Below, piece by piece: positions 6,635-13,822 of a DNA stretch of 13,822 bases (position 1 is the stretch's first letter; each line of letters starts with the position of its first letter). Origin of the DNA: Candidatus Omnitrophota bacterium. GTDB lineage: Bacteria; Verrucomicrobiota; Verrucomicrobiia; Limisphaerales; UBA1319. The position numbers and the translations under genes were made by a program. Under the pieces are notes generated by a model. It saw nothing but the letters and a program-made list of their open reading frames with translations, was not told where the DNA came from and did not search any database. The stretch spans positions 2,964-16,785 of the forward strand of contig JAMCZD010000264.1 of the NCBI GenBank assembly GCA_023473405.1, read 5' to 3'.

Positions 6635-8464
6635 TCAGTGTCGCCTCAGCGATTGGATGTCATGTAGCATTTGGTCCTTGACCGCTACAGGCAATCGAAC
6701 CAGACCAAAGCCGTCCCCCCAACCGTTGGTAACCCCAACGGCCGCACCGACCTTCCGCGCCAAATCCACTTGCGCCGACCAGAGCGACTTATAGAGCCAG
6801 GCGCACGGAAGCCATGCCTTGTCACCCAGCGCCGCCATGTAGCGAATAGGCGGTTTGCGGTATAGTTCGTGGCCCAGCAAGCGGTCGTAGCAGTGGTCCC
6901 CAGCCTCCCCATCGCCCCAAAGACAGAAGTTGCCCATTGAACAATCACTCGCAAAAAGGGCCTTCTCAGGCCCGAACGCGCGCACCGCGCCGCGGAGTTT
7001 CCGCATCAATTCCATGCCGCCTTGGGATAGAGGACCGCCATGGTCCCGGTGATAGTCCCAACCCGAGGACGTGAACGTTTCATCAAGCACAATCGCGTCC
7101 GGATCAAACAATTCCATGATCCACTGGGCTTGCTGGACAAGATGTGCGCGCCATCGAGGTGAAGCGGTGGACATTTTCCAAGTCTGCTTGATCACGTCCG
7201 GCCCCCTCCATCCAAAACGGGTTGGATTGCCGGCCGCATCCACCTGGACTGAGTCCTTCATTGACGCAAACAGAGGCGATCCTTCATCAAGAATGGTGAA
7301 ATGCATGTAGATCGCGGGATGAACCCCCGCCTTTCGACTCGCATCGACCCGGGCTTTGATCTTCTCCAATGTCATCTTCACTGGTCCCGCGGGATCGTTG
7401 GGCATGGCAAGCCACTCTTTCCGGTCGGGATGCACAAAATCACCATAGCTCAGATAATAACCGTGTTGCGTGGCCATGCCGACGTGGAACTCGCCGAAGT
7501 GCTCCAAATCGAGATCATAACCGCCGCCGCGATGGCCGCCAGATTCGGACGGCGAAAGGAAATCAAAGTAGTGCACGGGAACCTCGCGCGGCCACGTTGG
7601 AACGGTAAAGTCCTCATGATGACCGAACTGATGAAATGCCTTCCACGCCTCGGTGGCATCGCCCATATGCAGAAAGAGAAATGCCTTCAGCACTTGCGTT
7701 TCGCCCGATCCGAGTCGCAGGCGACGCCCCGTCCGCCATGCCTGCGCGGACTTCCCTTCAAGCGCCTGAAAGAATGCCGGTTCGGTGGAAGTACCAAAAA
7801 GGGCAACCCGGCAAGGACCGGTATCCGAGAAAATATCCACCACCGGCGCCAGTAGCGGTGCGCGAGTCGTCGAATGGCGGGGATCGCTGGACCGCACCTC
7901 AAGGTAGTGCGCCAGAAATCCGTCCAGCCCAATAGTCTGATGGCAATCCTTTAACCGGCTGCCCCTGTCCCCGGCGGGATCGCCCAGGCCGGCGGCGGAA
8001 ACGGGCACATAAATATTTTGGTCCGCCGCTTTGGCGCAGGGACGGACGCCGGTCAGAAAACCGGCGAACACCTCGCATGCCCGCTCGGAACGGTTTTCTA
8101 TGGCAAGCGTTGCCTCGAGTATGTCTTCCGTCGAACCCCCGTTCGATCCATGCAATTGGTGAACCAGCGTTAACCGGGCAGGACCGCATTCACGCCCCGA
8201 TCCTTCCCTGCCAAGCAAGACCTCCGGCCCGAGCGCATCGCCCTCGATGAGCCGGCAAAACCCGTCGAATACCCCTATGCCTTGTTCGGATTCTATCAAG
8301 GGTTGGTCGTCGATAGCGACACGGTCGAACAATCGAGAAGGTTCATGACGATGCCACGTAATCCTGGGCGCATGACCTGGATCAATACCGAAAGCCCTCC
8401 CCGGCCAGGCCGCCGGAATCAATAGGGCGGCGCCGCTTTTCCTGATAAACTCACGTCGATTCAT
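6635..8464 (-). CDS. Tat-exported TIM-barrel glycoside-hydrolase-like protein, family unassigned
   Basis: 609 residues from the ATG at 8464. An upstream in-frame ATG at 8482 adds only MKGKGK. I prefer 8464 because Tat leaders normally start MNRREFIRK, and a weak AAAGG precedes it. After the leader (to about AFG) comes a beta-rich N-terminal half. The C-terminal half has barrel features: VPVHYFDFLSP, GVHPAIYMHFTI, then DPDAIVLDETF, where the Asp (codon 7082-7084) and Glu (7079-7081) lie at a strand end typical of glycosidase active sites, and later KALFASDCSMGNF. The layout matches the broken gene at 2128-4345 (N-terminal sandwich plus barrel), although I see no close similarity. It is probably periplasmic and acts on an oligosaccharide, with substrate unknown. 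The gene is preceded by simple repeats and faces the gene at 6010-6582. Confidence 0.7.
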   Translation of the reverse strand: MNRREFIRKSGAALLIPAAWPGRAFGIDPGHAPRITWHRHEPSRLFDRVAIDDQPLIESEQGIGVFDGFCRLIEGDALGPEVLLGREGSGRECGPARLTLVHQLHGSNGGSTEDILEATLAIENRSERACEVFAGFLTGVRPCAKAADQNIYVPVSAAGLGDPAGDRGSRLKDCHQTIGLDGFLAHYLEVRSSDPRHSTTRAPLLAPVVDIFSDTGPCRVALFGTSTEPAFFQALEGKSAQAWRTGRRLRLGSGETQVLKAFLFLHMGDATEAWKAFHQFGHHEDFTVPTWPREVPVHYFDFLSPSESGGHRGGGYDLDLEHFGEFHVGMATQHGYYLSYGDFVHPDRKEWLAMPNDPAGPVKMTLEKIKARVDASRKAGVHPAIYMHFTILDEGSPLFASMKDSVQVDAAGNPTRFGWRGPDVIKQTWKMSTASPRWRAHLVQQAQWIMELFDPDAIVLDETFTSSGWDYHRDHGGPLSQGGMELMRKLRGAVRAFGPEKALFASDCSMGNFCLWGDGEAGDHCYDRLLGHELYRKPPIRYMAALGDKAWLPCAWLYKSLWSAQVDLARKVGAAVGVTNGWGDGFGLVRLPVAVKDQMLHDIQSLRRH

Positions 8465-8638
8465 TTTGCCTTTGCCTTTCATTGGATCAGGTTGAAATGA
8501 ATCATTAAACGATCATGCGGCTCAAGGCTAGCCCGAAGTGTTCCCTATCCCACAGTCTGGGGAGTAAATCTCCAGGGGTGAGGCCGGAAACGGCGTGTCC
8601 GCTGCGAATCCGATAACCAATGACTGATCTGAATTCGT

Positions 8639-8673
8639 AAATCAAAAATCATAAATCACAAATCAGAAATCAT
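8639..8673. repeat. Five tandem AAATCAN heptamers
   Basis: AAATCA is repeated five times at an exact 7-base period (8639, 8646, 8653, 8660, 8667). Only the seventh base varies: A, T, C, G, T. The array is bounded by GAATTCGT on the left and AATTCGG on the right. It lies upstream of the Tat-exported hydrolase gene, in an AT-rich island within GC-rich DNA. Confidence 0.85.
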
Positions 8674-8683
8674 AATTCGGTCA

Positions 8684-8721
8684 CACGCTCCCCACGCTCC
8701 CCACGCTCTCACGCTCCACGC
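8684..8721. repeat. CACGCTCCC tandem repeat
   Basis: Two exact CACGCTCCC units (8684-8692, 8693-8701) are followed by shortened units CACGCTCT, CACGCTC and CACGC. The array ends just before the stop codon of the membrane-protein gene (complement of 8725-8727). It directly follows the heptamer array. Confidence 0.8.
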
Positions 8722-8724
8722 CCC

Positions 8725-9447
8725 CTACCGGATAGGCGGAAAATGTATCCCGGGGTGCCCCGGGAAAAGCCAGTTCACGACAAGCCCCGTTGGAATAAGG
8801 AGAAGAAATAGAAAGGGCAACAGAACCGCCAACGGGTAATGCCACCATCGGGGCGCCACCGCCCGCGGGCGTTGCGGGACTGAATAAGCCGGCAGATATA
8901 CCATTAGGCCGTATACGAATATCCATAAGCCGAACCCGAGCAAGTCTTGCAGCCGGTGAGATTCCGCCAATGTCCCGGTGATTCCGAACAGAAGGAAGGC
9001 TTCGAAAGCGCTGAAATCGTAGCGGATCAGCAAATAGGCCCAGGCTATAAACATCGGCAGGAAGAGCACCACGCTGTGAAATGCGACCACGTCCAGGTAA
9101 TTTGCCGAGGCGGTGATGTAGGCCTGTCCCACCGCTACTCCGAACCATGGCGCCAGGTTTGTCATGGTGGTCGTGATGGCCTCCTCGATTAAGGCGAGGA
9201 CGGTCGCAAATAGGATGAACGTTAGCCTCCAGCTCAGGCGAAGTCCCAGTACCCGTCGCCTGATGACGTCCCGAAACCGATACATCAGGCCGCCTCCGAG
9301 CAGGATCCAGAAAAGTATCAGGCCACAACCCATGCCCACCACCGCCCTTTTGGTTTTGTTCGGAAGGTTCAAAAGGCCGATGACCAAGGTGCTGCCAACC
9401 AGCCAAAATCCTAATCCGAAAACAAACCAGGTCTTCGCGCGCTTCAT
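8725..9447 (-). CDS. Polytopic inner-membrane protein of unknown function
   Basis: 240 residues with six or seven hydrophobic segments, at about 7-28, 36-52, 72-90, 120-145, 148-160, 168-188 and 205-228. Charged or polar signatures within or beside membrane segments include LALIEEAITTTMTNLAPWFG, AYITASANYLDVVAFHSV and FGITGTLAES. The paired Glu in the third segment and the Asn/Ser-rich stretch could be functional, but I recognise no family with known activity. The EE pair recalls CPBP-type intramembrane proteases, yet the later CPBP motifs are not evident. A partial Shine-Dalgarno-like ATAGGG precedes the ATG. It reads in the same direction as the Tat hydrolase gene, about 260 bases upstream of it and separated by simple repeats, so co-transcription is possible but not evident. 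Confidence 0.65.
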   Translation of the reverse strand: MKRAKTWFVFGLGFWLVGSTLVIGLLNLPNKTKRAVVGMGCGLILFWILLGGGLMYRFRDVIRRRVLGLRLSWRLTFILFATVLALIEEAITTTMTNLAPWFGVAVGQAYITASANYLDVVAFHSVVLFLPMFIAWAYLLIRYDFSAFEAFLLFGITGTLAESHRLQDLLGFGLWIFVYGLMVYLPAYSVPQRPRAVAPRWWHYPLAVLLPFLFLLLIPTGLVVNWLFPGHPGIHFPPIR

Positions 9448-9526
9448 CCGATGGACCCTATCCGCCGTTGATGCCCTTCGTCAATATGCGAGAGGCAGGG
9501 CACATAGAACAGGGTGTGAGACAAGA

Positions 9527-10984
9527 ATCTTCCAAAGTGCGTCAATCTGGTTAGTTTTGCTGTCCTGGATAGTCGCAGCGCCAACGGCGCGTTGCGATAC
9601 CAGCCGGCCGTCGTTCCAGGCAACATTCAAGCCGATTTGGAGACTGCACACCTGCTTGGGTCGTTGTGGTACGGCGCGGGTGATCCGCGTCTGTATGAAG
9701 TGGCCCAAAAGGACTAGTGGTACCGGAAGGACTTCACCCTGCCGCCCCGCTTTGCAGGCAACCGTATAACGCTCGTGTTCGATGGCGTCGATTTCGACTG
9801 CCAGGTGTGGCTCAACGGCAAGTGGATTGGACGCAATGCCGGCATGTTCCGCCGTTTCTGGTTCGACGTCACCTCGGCAATCCAACCCGACGTCACAAAT
9901 CGCCTGGCCGTCAGAATAAGCCGTATGCCTGAAGCCCTTGTTCATCCGCTGAAGGCGGCAGACGGAGATCTGAGCGGAAAGGGTGAGGACTTCTTCGGCA
10001 ATGGCCAGCATAAGATGCTCCGAAGCCTCAAAGACCTGAAGAGCGCGACTAACTGGGGTTTCGATTGGGGCGTGAATATATGGACGCTGGGAATCTGGAA
10101 AAACGTTTACCTGGAAATGACCGGCCAGGCCAGAATCTCCTGGCTACAGGTTCAAAGCAGGCTCAGCGGTCACTACCGGAAGGCGGCGGTGCGTTGCCGC
10201 GCCGAGATTCAGAGTGATTCCGCGGTTGCCGCGCGATTCGAGGTCCGGCTGCGCGGGCATGGCTCCGATGTGTCGAAAGTGGTCAATGCCTCGTTGAAGC
10301 TTGGAACCAACTATGTTGAAGCGGAATTGACCTTGGATAATCCCGCGCTGTGGTGGCCGAACGGGCAAGGCGAACAGCCGCTCTATGACGTTGAAGCAGT
10401 TCTAAAAGAAGCCGGCGGTCAGTGCTTTGATACCAAGACAACACGCATCGGAGTCCGTGAGATTCGGTGGGGCCAGGTCGAAGGTGCTCCAACCAATTTC
10501 ATTAATCCTTATCGCCTGTTCGTCAATGGGCAGCCGGTTCGCATGATGGGCTCGAACCTTATTCCGCCCGACCCGCTCTTCGGCCGAATGCCTCAGCGGG
10601 GCTTGAGGTTGATCGAACTGGCCAGGGCGGCTTGGCATGAACACATTCAGGCTCTGGGGTGGGGGAGTGACTTTGTCCGAGGAGATGTATGAATTGGCCG
10701 ACGCCCGAGGGATCATGCTATCCCACGAATTCCCCCTGAGCTACTCTCCATACCCGTTCACCGAGCCCGTGTTCCTGGCCAAGCTCGATCAGACTATTCG
10801 CAGTATCGTCAAACAATATCGGAATCATCCCTGCATCGTCGAGTGGTCGGGTGGCAATGAGATGCAGCGGGTGCAGGGCCAGCAACACCCGGTGCTACTG
10901 ACGATCGAGCAGGCTGCGCTCGCCGAGGATGACCGCATGTTCCGCGCCACCTGTGCCATGCAAGGCTCGCGCCATTCACCCTGA
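9527..10984 (+). pseudogene. Decayed GH2 (beta-mannosidase-like) gene
   Basis: Signal-peptide-like residues (SIWLVLLSWIVAAPTARC, 9542-9595) sit in a different frame from the following GH2 sequence, which reads VVPGNIQADLETAHLLG from 9610. An in-frame TAG at 9715-9717 interrupts KD-*-WYRKDF, where family members have Trp. GH2 features continue: WLNGKWIGRN, the sugar-binding NWGFDWGVNIWTLGIW, NPALWWPNGQGEQPLY and FVNGQPVRMMGSN. At about 10632 one extra base shifts the frame. The true reading resumes at 10637 as MNTFRLWGGG through EWSGGNE, whose Glu (10859-10861) is the GH2 acid/base. The frame then ends at 10984, and the region bearing the nucleophile Glu is absent. There is a 5' deletion or shift, one stop, one frameshift and a lost C-terminal part, so no active enzyme is expected. 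Confidence 0.88.
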
Positions 10985-11360
10985 CTCAACCTTGTTGCCT
11001 TACCGGCTGGATGGCAAAAGCGCCGCGCTATTTGAGTTCCAATTGAGCGATCGCCAAGCGAATAAACCGGCTTGGCTGCGAATTCACACTGCCGACCAGG
11101 ATGAGAAAATCCACACCCTCGTTGCAGCGATCGTTAATGGCCGGCGGATGGAGAGAATCCTGCCTAAGGGTTTGGGCATACAAGTAATCGATCCGGCCCA
11201 TTTGGCGTTCCCCGCCACAGCGCAGTTCCTGGTTCCAGTGACTTCCTTACATGCGGGAACAAACCGGGTCGAGGTTCGCATCCATGGAAACGGATGGTTT
11301 ACTTGGGATGCCATGGATTTGATCAATTGCAATCAGACTTGCGCCATGCTCAGGAAATAA
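10985..11360 (+). pseudogene. Orphan C-terminal beta-sandwich fragment fused downstream of the GH2 remnant
   Basis: In a third frame, open back to about 10929 and ending at 11360, the sequence reads YRLDGKSAALFEFQLSD, then AAIVNGRRMERILPKGLG, VPVTSLHAGTNRVEVRIHG and WFTWDAMDLI. This pattern (VNG strand, L-x-x-GTN-x-VEV turn, closing WDAMDL strand) is typical of galactose-binding-like beta-sandwich domains at the C-terminus of exported carbohydrate-active proteins. It does not resemble the end of a GH2 mannosidase. The upstream part of its own gene is missing, so it is probably the tail of a second hydrolase or lyase joined to the GH2 remnant by deletion. No start codon with a ribosome binding site serves it. 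Confidence 0.55.
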
Positions 11361-11384
11361 TAACCTCAGATTCCGATAAAATTT

Positions 11385-11414
11385 ACCACGGATTACACCG
11401 ATTTCACGGATTTA
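11385..11414 (+). repeat. Half copy (left arm only) of the nonamer-built inverted repeat
   Basis: This stretch starts ACCACGGATTACACCGATTT and matches the left arm of the array units at 11819-12203 for 28 bases. It then runs into TTATTACTTG (11412-11421), a decamer also found right after the first array unit (11875-11884). The loop and right arm are missing. Together with unit 0 it brackets the GxxExxY gene with direct repeats. Confidence 0.85.
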
Positions 11415-11442
11415 TTACTTGAATAACCGCTTCTTCCTGATT

Positions 11443-11805
11443 TCATTTTACCACTCGTTTCCAGCTCAATGTGGATTCCTTGAAGTTAAGGAGTAGCGCA
11501 ACCTCCAGGCCGGTGATATTGAGGTAACCAAGCATTTGGGCGATGTGGGAATCATTGAACGCCGTTGTAACCTTGGGATCGGCAATTACTCTGTCATCGA
11601 CGATGAGGTCCGGGACAAGCTTTCCGATAAAATGACCACGGTAGTATACTGGAAATTCCCGCTGCTGATCCACGGTGTGTCCGCGCGCCAAAAGCTCCAT
11701 AACCAGGGCGTTCTCGTACAGCTTTTCGTCCAGACCCGGCTTAAGCTCGTTTAAAACCGCCATGCCCGCGCCGATAATTTCCTGTGTTATTTCTCTGTAT
11801 TTCAT
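11443..11805 (-). CDS. GxxExxY-family protein (PD-(D/E)xK nuclease-like)
   Basis: 120 residues from the ATG at 11805. A GTG at 11823 is in frame but would start inside the adjacent repeat, and family members normally begin M-K-x-x-E-I-T. The name-giving motif is present: G24-L-D-E27-K-L-Y30. The nuclease-like core reads LVPDLIVDD (Asp66), then D76-P-K78 in place of the usual E-x-K, followed by HIAQMLGYLNITG with Gln90 and LLLNF. Asp instead of Glu is allowed in the PD-(D/E)xK pattern, but the Pro is unusual. The length is normal for the family. The proteins are often multicopy in Verrucomicrobiota, Planctomycetota and related genomes. Their function is not established to my knowledge. Direct repeats bracket the gene, which suggests that it moves or duplicates with them. 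Confidence 0.88.
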   Translation of the reverse strand: MKYREITQEIIGAGMAVLNELKPGLDEKLYENALVMELLARGHTVDQQREFPVYYRGHFIGKLVPDLIVDDRVIADPKVTTAFNDSHIAQMLGYLNITGLEVALLLNFKESTLSWKRVVK

Positions 11806-11818
11806 ATGAGGTGATTTC

Positions 11819-12203
11819 ACCACGGATCACACCGATTTCACGGATTGGTTTTCCATTATCCGCGTAATCTATGGTTATTACTTGTTTCCTTTCACTCCTT
11901 GTTTTCGGTAACTTCAATAAGAAGGACCACGGATCACACCGATTTCACGGATTGGTTTTCCATTATCCGCGTGATCCGTGCAATCCGTGGTTTTCTTTTA
12001 CTCCTTGTTTCCGGTAACTTCAATAAGAAGGACCACGGATTACACCGATTTCACGGATTGGTTTTCCATTATCCGCGTGATCCGTGCAATCCGTGGTTTT
12101 CTTTTACTCCTTGTTTCCGGTAACTTCAATAAGAAGGACCACGGATTACACCGATTTCACGGATTGGTTTTCCATTATCCGCGTGATCCGTGCAATCCGT
12201 GGT
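11819..12203. repeat. Tandem array of four 66-bp inverted-repeat elements with 40-50 bp spacers
   Basis: Units start at 11819, 11926, 12032 and 12138 (periods 107, 106, 106). Each full element is 66 bp. The left arm has three nonamers of CACGGATTN type, the 12-base loop is TGGTTTTCCATT, and the right arm has three nonamers of ATCCGYGNN type. The arms are imperfectly complementary, about 21 of 27 positions. Spacers end in GGTAACTTCAATAAGAAGG. Units 1 and 2 differ at one base over 106. Unit 3 lacks the spacer. Unit 0 lacks one right-arm nonamer (57-bp element), has a degraded right end and a 50-bp spacer. The array ends 28 bases from the GH127 stop. Open frames across it are an artefact of the repeat. 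Confidence 0.92.
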
Positions 12204-12231
12204 TTTTACTTCAAGCAAATCCGCGCGCAGA

Positions 12232-13822
12232 TCAGGGGTTGCCGAGAATCTCAACCTCTGGAATTCCGACAGTATCCGGGTTTGCATCGGCGGTTTTCGC
12301 CGAGAGAACAAGATTATCGAGCACGGCGCCCTGTGTCGCTTTACCTAGCGTGTAGACCCATTGGTGGCCGTTACCGATGATTCCCGGCGGCGCGGCGCTA
12401 TAAAGGACGCCGGCGTCAAACCAGCGTAATGCAACCTCTTCGGGCTTCGGCATTGCCAACGATTCGGGCCATTGAAGAATGACCTGTCGCACCTCACGCG
12501 GGCTGGACCAGAGAAAACCGCAAATCGCCGAGGCTCGATCATGTTTGAACTCGTTGAACAACCTGGCGACGTCGCGCGGCAGTTTGTCCGTGGGCGTATC
12601 GCGCCAAAAAACCTGCGCCCCGGTTGCTAGATTCGAGGCTTTTCTGGTAACCACAACGTTCTCCGCCCGCGTTGACTGCTTCTTCGGAAAATATACATAC
12701 GGCTCGCCTCCCGGACCGCCCGGCGCGAACGTGTCGAGGATCGGTGCGAGCGGTTCATCGGCTTTTTCGGTTGCCGAACCCAACAAGAGCGGCCCATCGA
12801 AATATCGACAAGCACCGTGCGCCTGCTCGGGATGCAATGCTGGGCGTGGTCCGCGTTCCTGCTGGAAGGAAACCTCGATGATAGTGCCGGTGTCAAGGCG
12901 CACCGCGGTCTCCGCGAAAGAATCGGCGAAGCGCGGCTCGACCTTCGTCCCATTCACGCGTCTTTGAAGACGGGTTCGGACGGCCCAGGGCGGCAGGAAA
13001 AACCGCAGCTTTTTCTCTTGTGAAACCTGGCTTTCCAGGACTTGCAGCCGCACCTGGCCATGGTGCGGGTAACCGGTCTGTTCACGGACCGTGCACGTTC
13101 CATCCTGGAAACGCAGCGTTACCGTATTATCCGAATAGAACGGGAGGACAACCGCGTCCCTGTCCATGAAATAACTGTACTGAATCGCGCGGGCCAACCC
13201 TTCGGCACCACGCATCGAGCAGCAGAAAGGCGCCTCGGAGCGGGCCTTGGTTCGGCATATTCCTGTGGCTGGGCCCACGCAAGGCGAGGTGCCGAATCCG
13301 CCGTTGCGCAATTGGCCGGGCAGCAAACCGTTGAACAGAATCAGGTGGGCGTCTTCGAGGTATCGAGCCTGTCCCGTCAGCCGCCAAAGGTTCACGGTAA
13401 GAATGTAGGAGTCAGTTACCGCGCAGCCTTCCGTCCATTTGGGTTTGTTGAACCAGTTATAGTTTTCGTAGGTCTCGGTCATAGCCAGGTCGCGATATTG
13501 CTGGTAAAGCGCTTCCGCGAAGGCCAGGTCCTCGGGGCGATGCTGCATCTCATACCAGCGCAGGATGCCGGTGGTGGCCGAGAGCATGGCGTGTGTCTGC
13601 GCTCCGATGCCGACCAGGTCCAACTTGTGATACCGGGCAATCGCGGTTTCGATCACGGCCTTGAACCCGGGCGTCGGCACCAAGGCATAGGCGCGTGTCA
13701 TACCATCGAGCGCAAGAAACAACTGGCCGATATCGCCTCCCGACAAATGCCAATTCACCTTGGCGGCGGCATCCGACTCTTCACGATAACAGGCGATCGC
13801 ATCGCGGGCGGGATTGCTTGAA
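12232..13822 (-). CDS. GH127 beta-L-arabinofuranosidase-like protein (DUF1680), 5' part outside the window
   Basis: 529 residues are visible. The frame stays open to the window edge, and the GTG at 13758 is internal, preceded by residues such as YREESDAAAK. The helical (alpha/alpha)6 barrel part includes WYEMQHRPEDLAFAEALY and LTGQARYLEDAHLILFNG. Zinc and catalytic positions of GH127 are recognisable. E-G-C in KWTEGCAVTD matches Glu338-x-Cys340 of Bifidobacterium HypBA1. The adjacent CC in APFCCSMRG matches Cys417 (nucleophile) and Cys418. A Glu in MTETYEN about 15 residues before the E-G-C is the likely counterpart of acid/base Glu322. A beta-sandwich follows (TVTLRFQDG, FFLPPWA) and then an extra C-terminal domain of discoidin-like appearance. 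The expected role is release of L-arabinofuranose or a related sugar from plant glycans. Substrate is inferred from family only. The stop lies 28 bases from the repeat array. Confidence 0.87.
   Translation of the reverse strand, partial: SSNPARDAIACYREESDAAAKVNWHLSGGDIGQLFLALDGMTRAYALVPTPGFKAVIETAIARYHKLDLVGIGAQTHAMLSATTGILRWYEMQHRPEDLAFAEALYQQYRDLAMTETYENYNWFNKPKWTEGCAVTDSYILTVNLWRLTGQARYLEDAHLILFNGLLPGQLRNGGFGTSPCVGPATGICRTKARSEAPFCCSMRGAEGLARAIQYSYFMDRDAVVLPFYSDNTVTLRFQDGTCTVREQTGYPHHGQVRLQVLESQVSQEKKLRFFLPPWAVRTRLQRRVNGTKVEPRFADSFAETAVRLDTGTIIEVSFQQERGPRPALHPEQAHGACRYFDGPLLLGSATEKADEPLAPILDTFAPGGPGGEPYVYFPKKQSTRAENVVVTRKASNLATGAQVFWRDTPTDKLPRDVARLFNEFKHDRASAICGFLWSSPREVRQVILQWPESLAMPKPEEVALRWFDAGVLYSAAPPGIIGNGHQWVYTLGKATQGAVLDNLVLSAKTADANPDTVGIPEVEILGNP

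Noticed and set aside
8681..9406. 241-codon - strand frame overlapping the membrane-protein gene.
   Set aside because: The alternative frame (8725-9447) gives coherent transmembrane segments. This one gives a low-complexity Arg/Gly/Pro-rich product.
11819..12203. CRISPR array.
   Set aside because: The 'spacers' are identical to each other, the repeats are 66 bp with internal nonamers, and there are no cas genes.
11845..12380. Three overlapping + strand open frames of 92-125 codons through the repeat array, giving peptides with TDYTDFTDW and IRVIRAIRG.
   Set aside because: They arise because the 106-bp unit is not a multiple of 3, so the same repeat is read in successive frames. No ribosome binding sites or independent protein features were seen.
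13042..13821. 259-codon + strand frame opposite the GH127 gene.
   Set aside because: The - strand carries the conserved GH127 zinc and catalytic residues. The + strand product has no recognisable features.

Overview
The window looks like a chromosomal accessory region from a Verrucomicrobiota-type bacterium of the soil or sediment kind (Pedosphaera/Limisphaerales-like). This is inferred, not proven. The clues are twin-arginine leaders on enzymes that are usually cytoplasmic or Sec-exported, many putative glycoside hydrolases, a GxxExxY protein beside 'CACGGATT' repeats, an intergenic repeat reading GCGCCGGCAGAGCGAAGCG, and moderately high GC. There are no rRNA, tRNA, CRISPR or phage structural genes.

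Layout. 1-99: the last 32 codons of an amidohydrolase-like gene. 492-1850: a DegT/StrS-family PLP aminotransferase with a twin-arginine leader. 1926-2049: two hairpin elements in the gap. 2128-4345: a secreted TIM-barrel glycosidase-like gene broken by a 13-bp tandem duplication. 4835-5803: a double-PAS protein with a C-terminal four-cysteine domain. 6010-6582: a secreted protein with an allene-oxide-cyclase/dirigent-like glycine motif. 6635-8464 (-): a Tat-exported TIM-barrel glycosidase-like protein. 8639-8721: two simple tandem repeats. 8725-9447 (-): a polytopic membrane protein of unknown function. 9527-11360: a GH2 (beta-mannosidase-like) pseudogene with several lesions, joined to an unrelated beta-sandwich tail. 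11385-12203: a GxxExxY (PD-(D/E)xK-like) gene flanked by, and followed by an array of, an inverted repeat built from 9-bp units. 12232-13822 (-): a GH127 beta-L-arabinofuranosidase-like gene running off the right edge.

How the parts fit. Two barrel proteins, a GH2 remnant and a GH127 enzyme suggest a region once used for breakdown of plant- or algal-type polysaccharide at or outside the inner membrane. The genes lie on both strands with wide gaps, so this is not one operon. Two of the four hydrolase genes are visibly broken, so the region appears to be decaying and rearranging. The best candidate for an under-described system is the GxxExxY gene with its nonamer-built inverted repeats (11385-12203). 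It looks like a small repeat-bounded cassette, but mobility cannot be shown from one window.
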